The position numbers and the translations under genes are program-made. From an uncultured Enorma sp. (GTDB taxonomy: Bacteria; Actinomycetota; Coriobacteriia; Coriobacteriales; Coriobacteriaceae), in assembly GCA_905210055.1 (NCBI GenBank), contig CAJLVH010000075.1, forward strand, positions 1 to 8,597: a DNA stretch of 8,597 nt. The letters run 5' to 3'. This document shows, piece by piece, positions 1-6,364 of this stretch. The first letter of the stretch is position 1. The number at the start of each line of letters is the position of its first letter. The notes below the pieces were generated by a model that saw only the letters and a list, made by a program, of their open reading frames with translations, was not told the origin of the DNA and made no database searches.

Positions 1-8
1 TGAAGCCT

Positions 9-96
9 GTCCCCAACGTGACGAAACCGACATAAACGCACCCGTCCCCAACGTGTTGCGCGTCAACCTGTTACCGGGGTGTTGCCGAACGTGTTG
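9..96. repeat. cluster of short AACGTG-containing direct repeats
   Basis: The 12-mer GTCCCCAACGTG occurs at 9-20 and again, identically, at 44-55. A diverged copy (CCGAACGTGTTG) lies at 85-96 and shares AACGTGTTG with the second copy. The AACGTG cores start at 15, 50 and 88, so they are spaced 35 and 38 bp apart. The cluster lies directly upstream of the PAP2 ribosome binding site. It could be a decayed copy of a dispersed intergenic repeat or a set of protein-binding sites. The sequence alone cannot decide between these. Confidence 0.5.
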
Positions 97-110
97 AAGG
101 GAGGAACGGG

Positions 111-644
111 GTGGAGCTAGATTTTTTGCGGGGGCTGCAGGGGCTGCATACGCCGGAGCTCGATGCGCTCATGGTGGGCGTCACCACACTCGGCGACCGT
201 TCGCTCGTGTGGCTCGTGCTGGGATGCGCGCTCATCGTCCCACGGCGCACGCGTCGCGCGGGTGCTGCGGTCCTCATCGCGCTTGCGTTTTGCACGCTCG
301 TCGTCGATTTCGCCCTGAAGCCGCTTGTGGCGCGTCCACGGCCGTTCATGCTCGATGCGGGCGTCGAGCTCCTCATCCCCAAACCGGGCGGATGGTCGTT
401 TCCCTCGGGGCATTCGGCAAAGTCCTTCGCGGCTACGGCAGCGCTCGCAGCGAGCCTTCCCGCGGGTTGCCGTCGCTTCGCAGCGCCTGCCTTCTTGCTC
501 GCGATTCTCATCGCGTGCTCGCGACTCTACCTCTTCGTCCATTTTCCCACCGACGTGCTCGCGGGTGCGGCGCTCGGCGCGGCGCTCGGTATCGTTGCGG
601 CGCGGGTTCTTCGCGTGCTGCCCCATCCCTCGCACGCCGCGTAA
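111..644 (+). CDS. PAP2-family (phosphatidic acid phosphatase type 2) membrane phosphatase
   Basis: A 177-residue integral membrane phosphatase of the PAP2/haloperoxidase superfamily. All three signature motifs are present: K70-x6-R77-P78, P98-S-G-H101, and S137-R138-x5-H144-x3-D148. H101 and H144 are the expected proton donor and nucleophile. Hydrophobic stretches at about 32-45, 50-68, 103-118, 125-141 and 148-168 fit the usual multi-pass PAP2 core with the active site at the outer membrane face. The length is typical of short bacterial members, which dephosphorylate lipid phosphates such as undecaprenyl pyrophosphate or phosphatidylglycerophosphate. The substrate cannot be read from sequence. 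The GTG start at 111 is chosen because AAGGGAGG (97-104) lies 6 bases upstream. The stop is 18 bp from the stop of the convergent exonuclease gene, so it is not in an operon with its right-hand neighbour. Confidence 0.9.
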   Translation: MELDFLRGLQGLHTPELDALMVGVTTLGDRSLVWLVLGCALIVPRRTRRAGAAVLIALAFCTLVVDFALKPLVARPRPFMLDAGVELLIPKPGGWSFPSGHSAKSFAATAALAASLPAGCRRFAAPAFLLAILIACSRLYLFVHFPTDVLAGAALGAALGIVAARVLRVLPHPSHAA

Positions 645-662
645 CCCTATGAGCCATGAGCG

Positions 663-1277
663 CTATGCGCGCGGGGAGAACATGTTCTTGAGCGAGAACT
701 CTGCCTGCACGGTGCGCAGCATGAGGTCGGCATCGGCGAGCCCGAGATGGCGCTCCTTCTCGTCTGCGGAAAGCGTGCCGCGGCGCCGCGCCCAGTTCTC
801 CAGGCTCGCCGGAGCGCTCTCGCGCGGCAGGGCGGCGACCTCGCCATCGAGCCGGCGGCAGATATCGCGCGAGTCCACGACCACGATCTCGCCCGCGCGC
901 CGTGCCTCGGCATAGCCGTTGAGATGCAGACGGAACCACGAGTCCTCGAACGACGCGTTATGCGCCATGATGGGGTAGCGCTTCATGAGATCGAGCAGCG
1001 CCGCCTGCGCCTCCGCATCCGCGCGGAAGGGGCGCTTCCCCTCCAGGTCGCTCCAGGTGATGCCGTGGATCTGTGTGAGCGGCACGCCGGCGGTGCGATA
1101 CGGTTCCTCGGGAAGGCCGTAGAAGCGCTCGCCGCCCGCGAACGGCTCGGCGTCTGCCGCGAGCTCCATGAGCTCGAGCCCCATGTTGATGATGTAGCCG
1201 CGCTCCGGGGCGGTGCCGGTCGTCTCGATGTCGATGCCGATGATGGTGCCGCGCACCTGCGCGCTCACGTAGGCCAC
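663..1277 (-). CDS. 3'-5' exonuclease domain (DnaQ/RNase T-like DEDDh), intact 3' part of the frameshifted gene
   Basis: This 204-residue open frame holds the whole catalytic domain. Motif ExoI is D16-I-E18 in GIDIETTG. An HGIT block at 71-74 matches the conserved element of DnaQ-type domains. ExoII is H106-NASF-E111-D112, and ExoIII is H177-x4-D182, the DEDDh signature. Such enzymes remove nucleotides from 3' ends of DNA or RNA, using two metal ions held by the acidic residues. In ExoII the usual Asp right after HNAxF is Glu, followed by Asp, so either could bind the metal. The GTG at 1277 lacks a convincing ribosome binding site. I think this frame is normally translated as the C-terminal part of a longer protein beginning at 1638. 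It could be a proofreading-like, RNA-trimming or repair exonuclease. Confidence 0.75.
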   Translation of the reverse strand: MAYVSAQVRGTIIGIDIETTGTAPERGYIINMGLELMELAADAEPFAGGERFYGLPEEPYRTAGVPLTQIHGITWSDLEGKRPFRADAEAQAALLDLMKRYPIMAHNASFEDSWFRLHLNGYAEARRAGEIVVVDSRDICRRLDGEVAALPRESAPASLENWARRRGTLSADEKERHLGLADADLMLRTVQAEFSLKNMFSPRA

Positions 1278-1294
1278 GGCGAACGCATCGCGGT

Positions 1295-1303
1295 CCCCCC
1301 CCC
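1295..1303 (-). repeat. G9 homopolymer tract (C9 on + strand) at the exonuclease frameshift
   Basis: Nine consecutive C on the + strand, read as G9 in the exonuclease gene, sit exactly where the coding frame changes. Eight G would restore one continuous frame encoding AGGDRDAF. I noticed no other single-base run this long in the window. Such tracts are hot spots both for base-calling errors and for replication slippage. Confidence 0.9.
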
Positions 1304-1638
1304 GCCACTTCGCGCTCCACCTCTTCGGCGGGGCGCTGCTGCAGCGCGGCGATTCCTCGGCAGATGTCGGTGTCGGAAAGGCCGCGCGCCAGTGCGACGG
1401 AGTTCACGTTGCGGAGCTTCGCCTCGCCAATCTGGTCGCAGAGTCCGCGGTTGCGGTCGGCGAGCTGGCGGACGATGTCGAACGAGAACCCCGGTTCATC
1501 GCTTGTTGCGTAGGCATCGAGCAGCGCGCGGAGCGCCTCCTCGTTTTTCTGACGCTCAGATTGCAGCGCGCCCTCGCCGCCAAAGAGCAAGGGCATCGAG
1601 GGTTGCATCGTGTAATCGAGGGCCTGCTCTACATTCAT

Positions 1639-1894
1639 GGAAACACCTCTCACATGCTGATATCGCTTGCCACATGGAACCAACGTGGATACCATGGCGA
1701 AATCACGTCGAAGCGCAACGGCTTTCGCGAGGAGGGTATGAACACGCCGTGCGTCGTTGCCGCTCATGCCGAACCGCTGCGTTGCTGAGTCGCCGCGCCG
1801 CGTCGAAATCGGTATCGATCTGTATCCTAGCACGCTCGCTGCTCGCTTTGCTGCGCGCGACGAAAGCGATATGAAAGAAGGGGAGCCCTGCTCC
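1639..1894. promoter_or_regulatory. divergent intergenic region between exonuclease and metal exporter genes
   Basis: These 256 bp separate two divergent start codons and must carry the promoter for the exporter and probably the exonuclease. A TATCCT hexamer at 1823-1828 could be a -10 element for the exporter, but I see no good -35 partner. An imperfect inverted sequence, CCACATGG then AA then CCAACGTGG, occupies about 1669-1687 and might be an operator. I see no recognisable riboswitch. The long reading frames that cross this region on both strands look like chance openings in GC-rich DNA. Confidence 0.3.
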
Positions 1895-2974
1895 ATGGAT
1901 CTATTGTTTCACCTGATCGAACATGCGCTTGAGGACACGTTGCCACTCGTGCCGTTCCTCTTCATCACGTACCTGGTGCTCGAGGCGCTTGAGCATGCGG
2001 CGGGCGACCGTGCAGGCGCCCTGGTGCGCCGCGCCGGCGCGGCAGGCCCTGGCATCGGTGCGCTGCTGGGCGTCATCCCGCAGTGCGGCTTCTCGGCTAT
2101 GGCGGCGACGCTCTATGCGGGGCGCGTCATCACCTTGGGAACGCTTGTCGCCGTGTTCCTCTCCACATCCGATGAGATGCTGCCCCTGCTCGTGGCGGAG
2201 CGCATCAAAGCGGGTGAGCTCGCGTCGATTCTTGTGGGCAAGGCTTTGGCCGCGCTCGCGACCGGTATGCTGCTCGACGCGCTGCTGCGCCTCATTCGGC
2301 GAAACGCCCGCGTCCATGCGGCGCTGCAGAGCGTCGCGCGCGGCCGCGGCGGCGAGGAGGGCCTCGTCGAGGCGATGGCGTCGGCAGGTGAGGGCGTCGG
2401 GCGCATCCATCGCCTGTGCGAGCAGGATCGATGCGGTTGCGACGATGGGCGCGCCGAAGAGGTACACGCCGAGGTGCTTGGGGGCACAGGGGGACATGCT
2501 CGCGCGGGTGCTGCAGAGGGGGATCGTGCCCATGAGCAACACGATGCCCATGACGCGCATGACCACCACCACGATCACCATAGCAGCGCATGGTCGATCG
2601 TTCGCAGCGCGCTTTCGCATACCGTGCAGGTAACGGCTTTCATCTTCATCACCACGTTCGCGCTGGTGCTCATCCTCGAGACGGTGGGGGAGGATGCGCT
2701 CGCGGCGTTGCTCTCTGCAAACGAGGGCGTGGCGGTGTTCGTTGCCGCCCTCGTGGGGCTCATCCCCAACTGCGCGGCGAGCGTGGTCATCACCCAGCTC
2801 TACCTTGAAGGCGTGCTGGGCTTCGGCCCGCTCATGGCAGGCACGCTTGTTGCCGCGGGCGCGGGCTACCTCGTGCTCTTCCGCGCGAACCGCAATCTAC
2901 GCGAGAACCTCGTCATCCTGGTGCTGCTCCTTGTTGCCGGCGTGCTGTGGGGTTTGTTCTTCTCGCTTTGGTAA
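1895..2974 (+). CDS. putative 10-TM heavy-metal exporter (ArsP_2-like, 'arsenic efflux'/putative manganese transporter family)
   Basis: A 359-residue polytopic membrane protein made of two related halves. The half-repeat cores are GVIPQCGFSAMAATLY (59-74) and GLIPNCAASVVITQLY (288-303). Each has the G-x-I-P-x-C motif followed by a glycine-rich helix pair, and the first half continues into STSDEMLPLL (90-99). The halves are joined by a hydrophilic linker (about 135-235) containing C175-x4-C180-x-C182 and a stretch with nine His among residues 213-229. This layout matches the family annotated as putative 10-TM heavy-metal exporters. The Cys/His linker suggests divalent metal binding. The substrate (As, Mn or another metal) is not shown by the sequence. 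The start at 1895 is preferred because GAAGGGGAG (1877-1885) precedes it and the membrane domain begins at once. The upstream in-frame ATGs at 1757 and 1871 would add a non-conserved-looking Arg-rich leader. DUF1287 follows after 58 bp on the same strand. Confidence 0.75.
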   Translation: MDLLFHLIEHALEDTLPLVPFLFITYLVLEALEHAAGDRAGALVRRAGAAGPGIGALLGVIPQCGFSAMAATLYAGRVITLGTLVAVFLSTSDEMLPLLVAERIKAGELASILVGKALAALATGMLLDALLRLIRRNARVHAALQSVARGRGGEEGLVEAMASAGEGVGRIHRLCEQDRCGCDDGRAEEVHAEVLGGTGGHARAGAAEGDRAHEQHDAHDAHDHHHDHHSSAWSIVRSALSHTVQVTAFIFITTFALVLILETVGEDALAALLSANEGVAVFVAALVGLIPNCAASVVITQLYLEGVLGFGPLMAGTLVAAGAGYLVLFRANRNLRENLVILVLLLVAGVLWGLFFSLW

Positions 2975-3032
2975 CGATGCATCACGATGATACAGGCGGG
3001 CTGTCTGGCTTATCTCGTTTGAAGGAGGGGCG

Positions 3033-3737
3033 ATGAGGTTGCGTGATCGCGGTGAGAAGCAGGCGAGAAAGCGCTGGTTCGCTGTGGCGACGGTTCTTGC
3101 GATGGTCGTCGTTGCCGCTGCATGCGGCCTGGCGCTCATTGCGACCGGAAACGTCGGCATCACCTCGGCTGTGCGACCGGCCGACCGCTACGGCGCTGTG
3201 GTGCCCGCCTATCAATCGCCCGGCGATCGTGATGGCGACGGTGTCGACGACCAGTCGGACATCCTCGAGAGCGCACTCGCCTATGTGCAGACGCGACCTC
3301 GCTACCGCAGCGTGTACTATGCGGGCGGCTATCCAGATGACGGGCGCGGCGTCTGCACGGATGTCGTCGCGTTTGCGCTGCGCGGTGCTGGCTTCGATCT
3401 GCGCGCGCTCATGGACGAGGACATCGCCGCGCGTCCCGAGGCGTATGGCATCGAGGCGCGCGACGCGAACATCGACTTTCGCCGCGTGGCGAACATACAG
3501 GTCTACCTCGAGCGGCATGCTGAGTCGCTTACCTGCGATACGTCCGACATCGCGGCGTGGCAGGGCGGGGACATCGTGGTCTACGACGGGCATATCGGCA
3601 TCGTGAGCGATCGCCGGAACGCGCAGGGCGTGCCCTACCTCATCCATCATGCAGGGCCTTTTCAGCTCGCCTACGAAGAAGACGTGCTCGAGAGCTATGG
3701 AAGGGTCATCGGCCACTACCGCATAGGTGAGAAGTGA
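3033..3737 (+). CDS. DUF1287 family protein, membrane-anchored NlpC/P60-like predicted cysteine hydrolase
   Basis: A 234-residue protein with a basic N-terminus, a single hydrophobic segment (about 15-38) serving as signal anchor, and an extracytoplasmic domain. The segment ends in ...AAACGLALI, but the Cys lacks a clear lipobox. Residues 65-73 (DRDGDGVDD) form a DxDxDG calcium-binding-like loop. Family hallmarks follow: GYPDDGRGVCTDV (99-111) with likely nucleophile C108, the DANIDFRRVANIQVYL block (134-149), GGDIVVYDGHIGIVSD (168-183) with likely catalytic H177, LIHHAG (193-198), and a C-terminal RVIGHYRIG (224-232). DUF1287 (E. coli YijF belongs to it) resembles NlpC/P60 peptidases/amidases. 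Cell-wall or protein hydrolysis is inferred, not shown. AAGGAGG (3022-3028) lies 4 bases before the ATG. The gene may be cotranscribed with the metal exporter 58 bp upstream, but no functional link is evident. It converges on the DUF1015 gene, with 27 bp between the stops. Confidence 0.85.
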   Translation: MRLRDRGEKQARKRWFAVATVLAMVVVAAACGLALIATGNVGITSAVRPADRYGAVVPAYQSPGDRDGDGVDDQSDILESALAYVQTRPRYRSVYYAGGYPDDGRGVCTDVVAFALRGAGFDLRALMDEDIAARPEAYGIEARDANIDFRRVANIQVYLERHAESLTCDTSDIAAWQGGDIVVYDGHIGIVSDRRNAQGVPYLIHHAGPFQLAYEEDVLESYGRVIGHYRIGEK

Positions 3738-3764
3738 TACGTTCAGCACCTAGTGCAGAGCGCA

Positions 3765-5021
3765 TTATTTTGAGATACGGTGGATGAAGAGACCGCTTCT
3801 GAGCTTCGGCTCGAACCAGGTGGATTTCGGCGGCATGAGGAGCCCCGCATCGGCCACGTCGAGCAGCTGATCGATGCCCGTCGCATGGAGCGCGAACGCG
3901 ACGCCGTCCGCGCCCGCTCGCTTCTCGAGCTCGTCCGTTCCCCGGATACCGCCCACGAACGAGATGCGCGGGTCCTCCCGCACGTCCCCTACTCCTAAGA
4001 TGGGCGCGAGCACGCGCTTCTGCAAAACGCTTGCATCGAGCCGCTCCACCGCGTCGCCGGCGGACACCTCTGCCGCGAGCGCCGCGCCCAGGCTGAGCTT
4101 CCACCAGCGGCCTTCGGCAAACATGCCGAATATCCCCGGCTGCTCGGGTTTTACGGCGCATGGAGATTGTTCGGCTATGAAACCCTCCTCCTCGATCCGG
4201 GCTACGAGCTCCGCTGCCGTGAGTCCCGCACGATCTGCCACCACGCGGTTATACGGCAGAATGGTGAGCTGGCTTGCCGGGAAAAGTACCGAGAGGAAGA
4301 AGTTGAACGGTTCGGTGCCGGTGTAGGTCCCGTTGGCGCGCGCAGCCTTGCGGAGCTCCTGTGCCACGCGCACGGCCGATGCGGTGCGATGGTGCCCATC
4401 GGCGATGTAGGCGCACGGGATGCGTTCGAACATGGCGTGGATGGCTTCGATGGCCTCCGGTCGCGCGACCTCCCAGATGGTTTGGCGCACGTCGGCGTCG
4501 TCGGTGAAGGCATAGAGCGGCGAGCCCTCTTTCGCCGCGCCGACGATGATGTCGAGCACGGGCTCGTCGCGGTAGGTGAGGAAGATCGGTCCTGTTTGGC
4601 AGCCGAGCGCCCGCATGTGTTCAACGCGATCCTGCTCCTTCTCGGCGCGTGTGAGTTCATGGCGCTTGATGGTGCCGTTCTCGTATTCATCGATGGCACA
4701 CACGCCCACGAGACCCGTTTGCGCGTGCCCCTGCCATGCGAGCTCATAAATGTAGTAGGCGCGGTTGCAATCCTCGACGAATGTGCCGTCTGCGATGCGC
4801 TCTCGCAAAAGCGCCGCACCGCGCTCGTATACCTCGGCGGCGTACATATCCTGCTCGGGCGGGAACTGGGTTTCCGGCCGATCGATGTTCAAAAACGAAC
4901 GCGGACGGTCTTTGACGTAGGCGGCCGCCTCGACGCGGTCGAAGACGTCGTAGGGAAGGGCGGCGACCTCGGCGGCGCGCTCAGGGACGGGGCGGATGCA
5001 GGGGAAGGGCAGGACGCGCAT
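3765..5021 (-). CDS. DUF1015 family protein, third gene of the serine-biosynthesis cluster
   Basis: A 418-residue soluble protein of the DUF1015 family, full length. Recognisable blocks are LPYDVFDRVEAAAY (22-35), FLNIDRPE (43-50), KRHELTRAEKEQDRVEHM (119-136), YIADGHHRTASA (205-216), and MPPKSTWFEPKLRSGLFIH at the C-terminus (396-414). The D208-G-H-H-R212 motif followed by a small-residue helix resembles the GxxR / DGHHR motif of the ParB/sulfiredoxin/SerK fold, where it contacts a nucleotide phosphate. The biochemical role is not established from the sequence. Its position behind serC and serA suggests a part in serine or phosphoserine metabolism. No other phosphoserine-to-serine gene is in the window. 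The start at 5021 is supported by AAGGAG (5032-5027), 5 bases upstream. A 71-bp palindrome lies between it and serA. Confidence 0.85.
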   Translation of the reverse strand: MRVLPFPCIRPVPERAAEVAALPYDVFDRVEAAAYVKDRPRSFLNIDRPETQFPPEQDMYAAEVYERGAALLRERIADGTFVEDCNRAYYIYELAWQGHAQTGLVGVCAIDEYENGTIKRHELTRAEKEQDRVEHMRALGCQTGPIFLTYRDEPVLDIIVGAAKEGSPLYAFTDDADVRQTIWEVARPEAIEAIHAMFERIPCAYIADGHHRTASAVRVAQELRKAARANGTYTGTEPFNFFLSVLFPASQLTILPYNRVVADRAGLTAAELVARIEEEGFIAEQSPCAVKPEQPGIFGMFAEGRWWKLSLGAALAAEVSAGDAVERLDASVLQKRVLAPILGVGDVREDPRISFVGGIRGTDELEKRAGADGVAFALHATGIDQLLDVADAGLLMPPKSTWFEPKLRSGLFIHRISK

Positions 5022-5062
5022 GGGTGCTCCTTGGAACGTCGGGTGGAGAGGCTAGGTTTTCT

Positions 5063-5133
5063 CACTGCGTAGACATTTTCCGCCACTTTTTCGTCTTTGG
5101 AGTCCAAAAGTGTCGAAAAACGTCGACGCAGTG
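5063..5133. repeat. 71-bp imperfect palindrome between serA and DUF1015
   Basis: The outer arms, 5063-5082 and 5114-5133, are complementary at 17 of 20 positions, including an unbroken outer 8 bp (CACTGCGT/ACGCAGTG). A second perfect 7-bp pair, CACTTTT (5084-5090) with AAAAGTG (5106-5112), lies inside, and the structure is centred on 5098. In RNA from either strand it would fold into one long hairpin. On the coding (minus) strand it is followed by GAGAAAACC, not a U-run, so it is not a classical terminator. It ends about 30 nt before the DUF1015 ribosome binding site. The low GC of the arms compared with the neighbourhood suggests an inserted repeat element (REP/MITE-like), but copy number is unknown. 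Confidence 0.8.
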
Positions 5134-5186
5134 GAGCGGGTTCGGTCGTCGCTGCCCCGCGATGCATGGAATGCCGTGTGGACAGC

Positions 5187-6350
5187 CTACTTGATCACGC
5201 GGACGCGGTACATCGAAGGAATCTGCTTGAGCTCTTCGATAGTCGAGGCATCGAGGTGCTCATCGGTGTCGAACATGGTGTAGGCGTTCTCGCCGGCGCT
5301 TTCGTTCACCATGCGCTGCACGTTGGCGTTATCGTCGGCAAGGATGCGTGTGATCTGGCCGATCATGTTCGGCACGTTCGCGTGCAGGCAGGCGATGCGG
5401 CTCGCGGCGCGCGCCTTGCCCATGGAGCAGCTGGGATAGTTCACGGAATGCGCGATGTTGCCGTTTTCCAGGTAGTCTTTGAGTTCAGAGATCGCCATGT
5501 CCGCGCAGTTCGCCTCGGCTTCCTCCGTGCCGGCGCCGGAGTGCGTGGTGACGAACGTGTTGGGCATGAGCACAGTTTTGGGGGTGGCGAAATCCGTTGC
5601 GAACCAGGAGAGCTGCCCGGCATGGAGCGCGGCGTCGACAGCGTCTTCGTCGATGACGCTCTCGCGGGCGAAGTTGATGAGCACGGCGCCCGGTGCGAGG
5701 AGCGCGAGCTGTTCCTCGCCGATCATGTGGAGGGTATCGGCCTTCGAAGGTACGTGCAGGGTGAGGTAGTCGCAGTTGCGGCATAGGTCTTCGAGCGTAC
5801 CCACGCGCTGGACGTCGCGCGAGAGCTCCCAGGCATGTTCGACCGAGATGAACGGGTCGTAGCCGTAGACGTCCATCCCTAGGTAGACGCAGGCGTTGGC
5901 GACTTTGGAGCCCACGTTGCCGAGGCCGATCACGCCCACGCGCTTGTCGCGGAGCTCGTGGCCGACGAACGCCTTCTTCACGTGCTCGGCATTTGTAAGG
6001 ATGTCGGGATCGCTGGCATGCTCGCGCACCCATGCCATCGACTGCACGACGCCGCGGCTTGCGAGCACCATCATGCAAAGCACCATCTCCTTGACCGCGT
6101 TCGCGTTCGCGCCGGGCGAGTTGAACACCACCACACCGCGGCGTGCGTATTCGTCGACGGGGATGTTGTTCACCCCGGCACCGCAGCGCGCGATGGCGCG
6201 GATGCTCGCAGGTAGCTCGTAGCCGTGCAGATCCGTCGAGCGCATGAGGATGGCGTCGGCTGCTGCGGCGTCCTCGACGAAGGCGTAGCCCGCGCCGAAC
6301 GTGACCTGGCCGTCTTTGGTGATGTCATCGATGATTTTGATCTTGCGCAT
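5187..6350 (-). CDS. serA: D-3-phosphoglycerate dehydrogenase (short form with ACT domain)
   Basis: A 387-residue NAD-dependent dehydrogenase that makes 3-phosphohydroxypyruvate from 3-phosphoglycerate, the first committed step of serine synthesis. Order of parts: an N-terminal half of the substrate domain with RCGAGVNNIPVD (55-66) and FNSPGANANAVKEMV (76-90); the Rossmann domain with GLGNVG (142-147) and the adenine-ribose region ending in D175; NFARESVID (226-234) with catalytic R229; THSGAGTEEAE (269-279) with catalytic H270; and a C-terminal ACT domain from about 318 (HANVPNMIGQITRIL), the usual site of allosteric control. The acid that normally completes the Arg-Glu-His triad is not obvious, because the stretch 252-258 reads TDFATPK. 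The start at 6350 has AGGAG (6361-6357) 6 bases upstream. It follows serC after 169 bp containing a large palindrome and precedes DUF1015 after 165 bp containing another. Confidence 0.93.
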   Translation of the reverse strand: MRKIKIIDDITKDGQVTFGAGYAFVEDAAAADAILMRSTDLHGYELPASIRAIARCGAGVNNIPVDEYARRGVVVFNSPGANANAVKEMVLCMMVLASRGVVQSMAWVREHASDPDILTNAEHVKKAFVGHELRDKRVGVIGLGNVGSKVANACVYLGMDVYGYDPFISVEHAWELSRDVQRVGTLEDLCRNCDYLTLHVPSKADTLHMIGEEQLALLAPGAVLINFARESVIDEDAVDAALHAGQLSWFATDFATPKTVLMPNTFVTTHSGAGTEEAEANCADMAISELKDYLENGNIAHSVNYPSCSMGKARAASRIACLHANVPNMIGQITRILADDNANVQRMVNESAGENAYTMFDTDEHLDASTIEELKQIPSMYRVRVIK

Positions 6351-6364
6351 GGTGTGCTCCTGTC

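Larger units (their letters stand above)
663..1638 (-). pseudogene. frameshifted DEDDh 3'-5' exonuclease gene with N-terminal extension
   Basis: Two overlapping minus-strand frames join into one gene if one G is removed from the G9 tract at 1303-1295. The upstream frame starts at ATG 1638-1636, preceded by GAGAGGTG, and encodes MNVEQALDY... through EREVAGG. In the present sequence it then runs into arginine/histidine-rich out-of-frame translation up to 958. With eight G it reads straight through ...EREVAGGDRDAFAVAYVSAQ into the exonuclease domain, giving a 324-residue protein. The first 115 or so residues are mostly polar and helical-looking, with no family I recognise. The exonuclease domain follows, with the DxE motif at D136/E138 of the joined protein. 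I call it frameshifted rather than dead. A miscalled base in the homopolymer or slippage in the cell are both possible. The longer upstream extension to 1896 is open by chance and lacks a ribosome binding site. Confidence 0.75.

Noticed and set aside
645..662. Terminator between the convergent PAP2 and exonuclease genes
   Set aside because: Only 18 bp, with no stem and no T-run.
747..1874. Long plus-strand open frames opposite the exonuclease (747-1874) and opposite DUF1015, serA and serC (for example 4167-5072, 6301-7494)
   Set aside because: These are antisense shadows common in GC-rich coding DNA. They lack ribosome binding sites and recognisable motifs.
1757..1894. N-terminal extension of the metal exporter from ATG 1757 or 1871
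   Set aside because: The added residues are polar and Arg-rich with no ribosome binding site, while the ATG at 1895 has one and begins the membrane domain.
1639..1894. Metal-sensing riboswitch upstream of the exporter
   Set aside because: I could not find the conserved paired elements of a known manganese or other metal riboswitch. A covariance-model scan would decide it.
958..1896. Long minus-strand frame of 312 codons crossing the exonuclease gene start
   Set aside because: Only 1638 to about 1300 looks like real protein. Upstream of 1638 there is no ribosome binding site, and downstream of the G9 tract the translation is arginine/histidine-rich out-of-frame sequence.
3738..3764. Bidirectional terminator between the convergent DUF1287 and DUF1015 genes (GCAC-CTA-GTGC hairpin near 3746-3756)
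   Set aside because: The stem is only 4 bp and the T-rich stretch is displaced, too weak to call a terminator.
5134..5186. GCGGG/CCCGC stem just after serA as an intrinsic terminator
   Set aside because: A 5-bp stem with a long loop and no U-tract on the coding strand.
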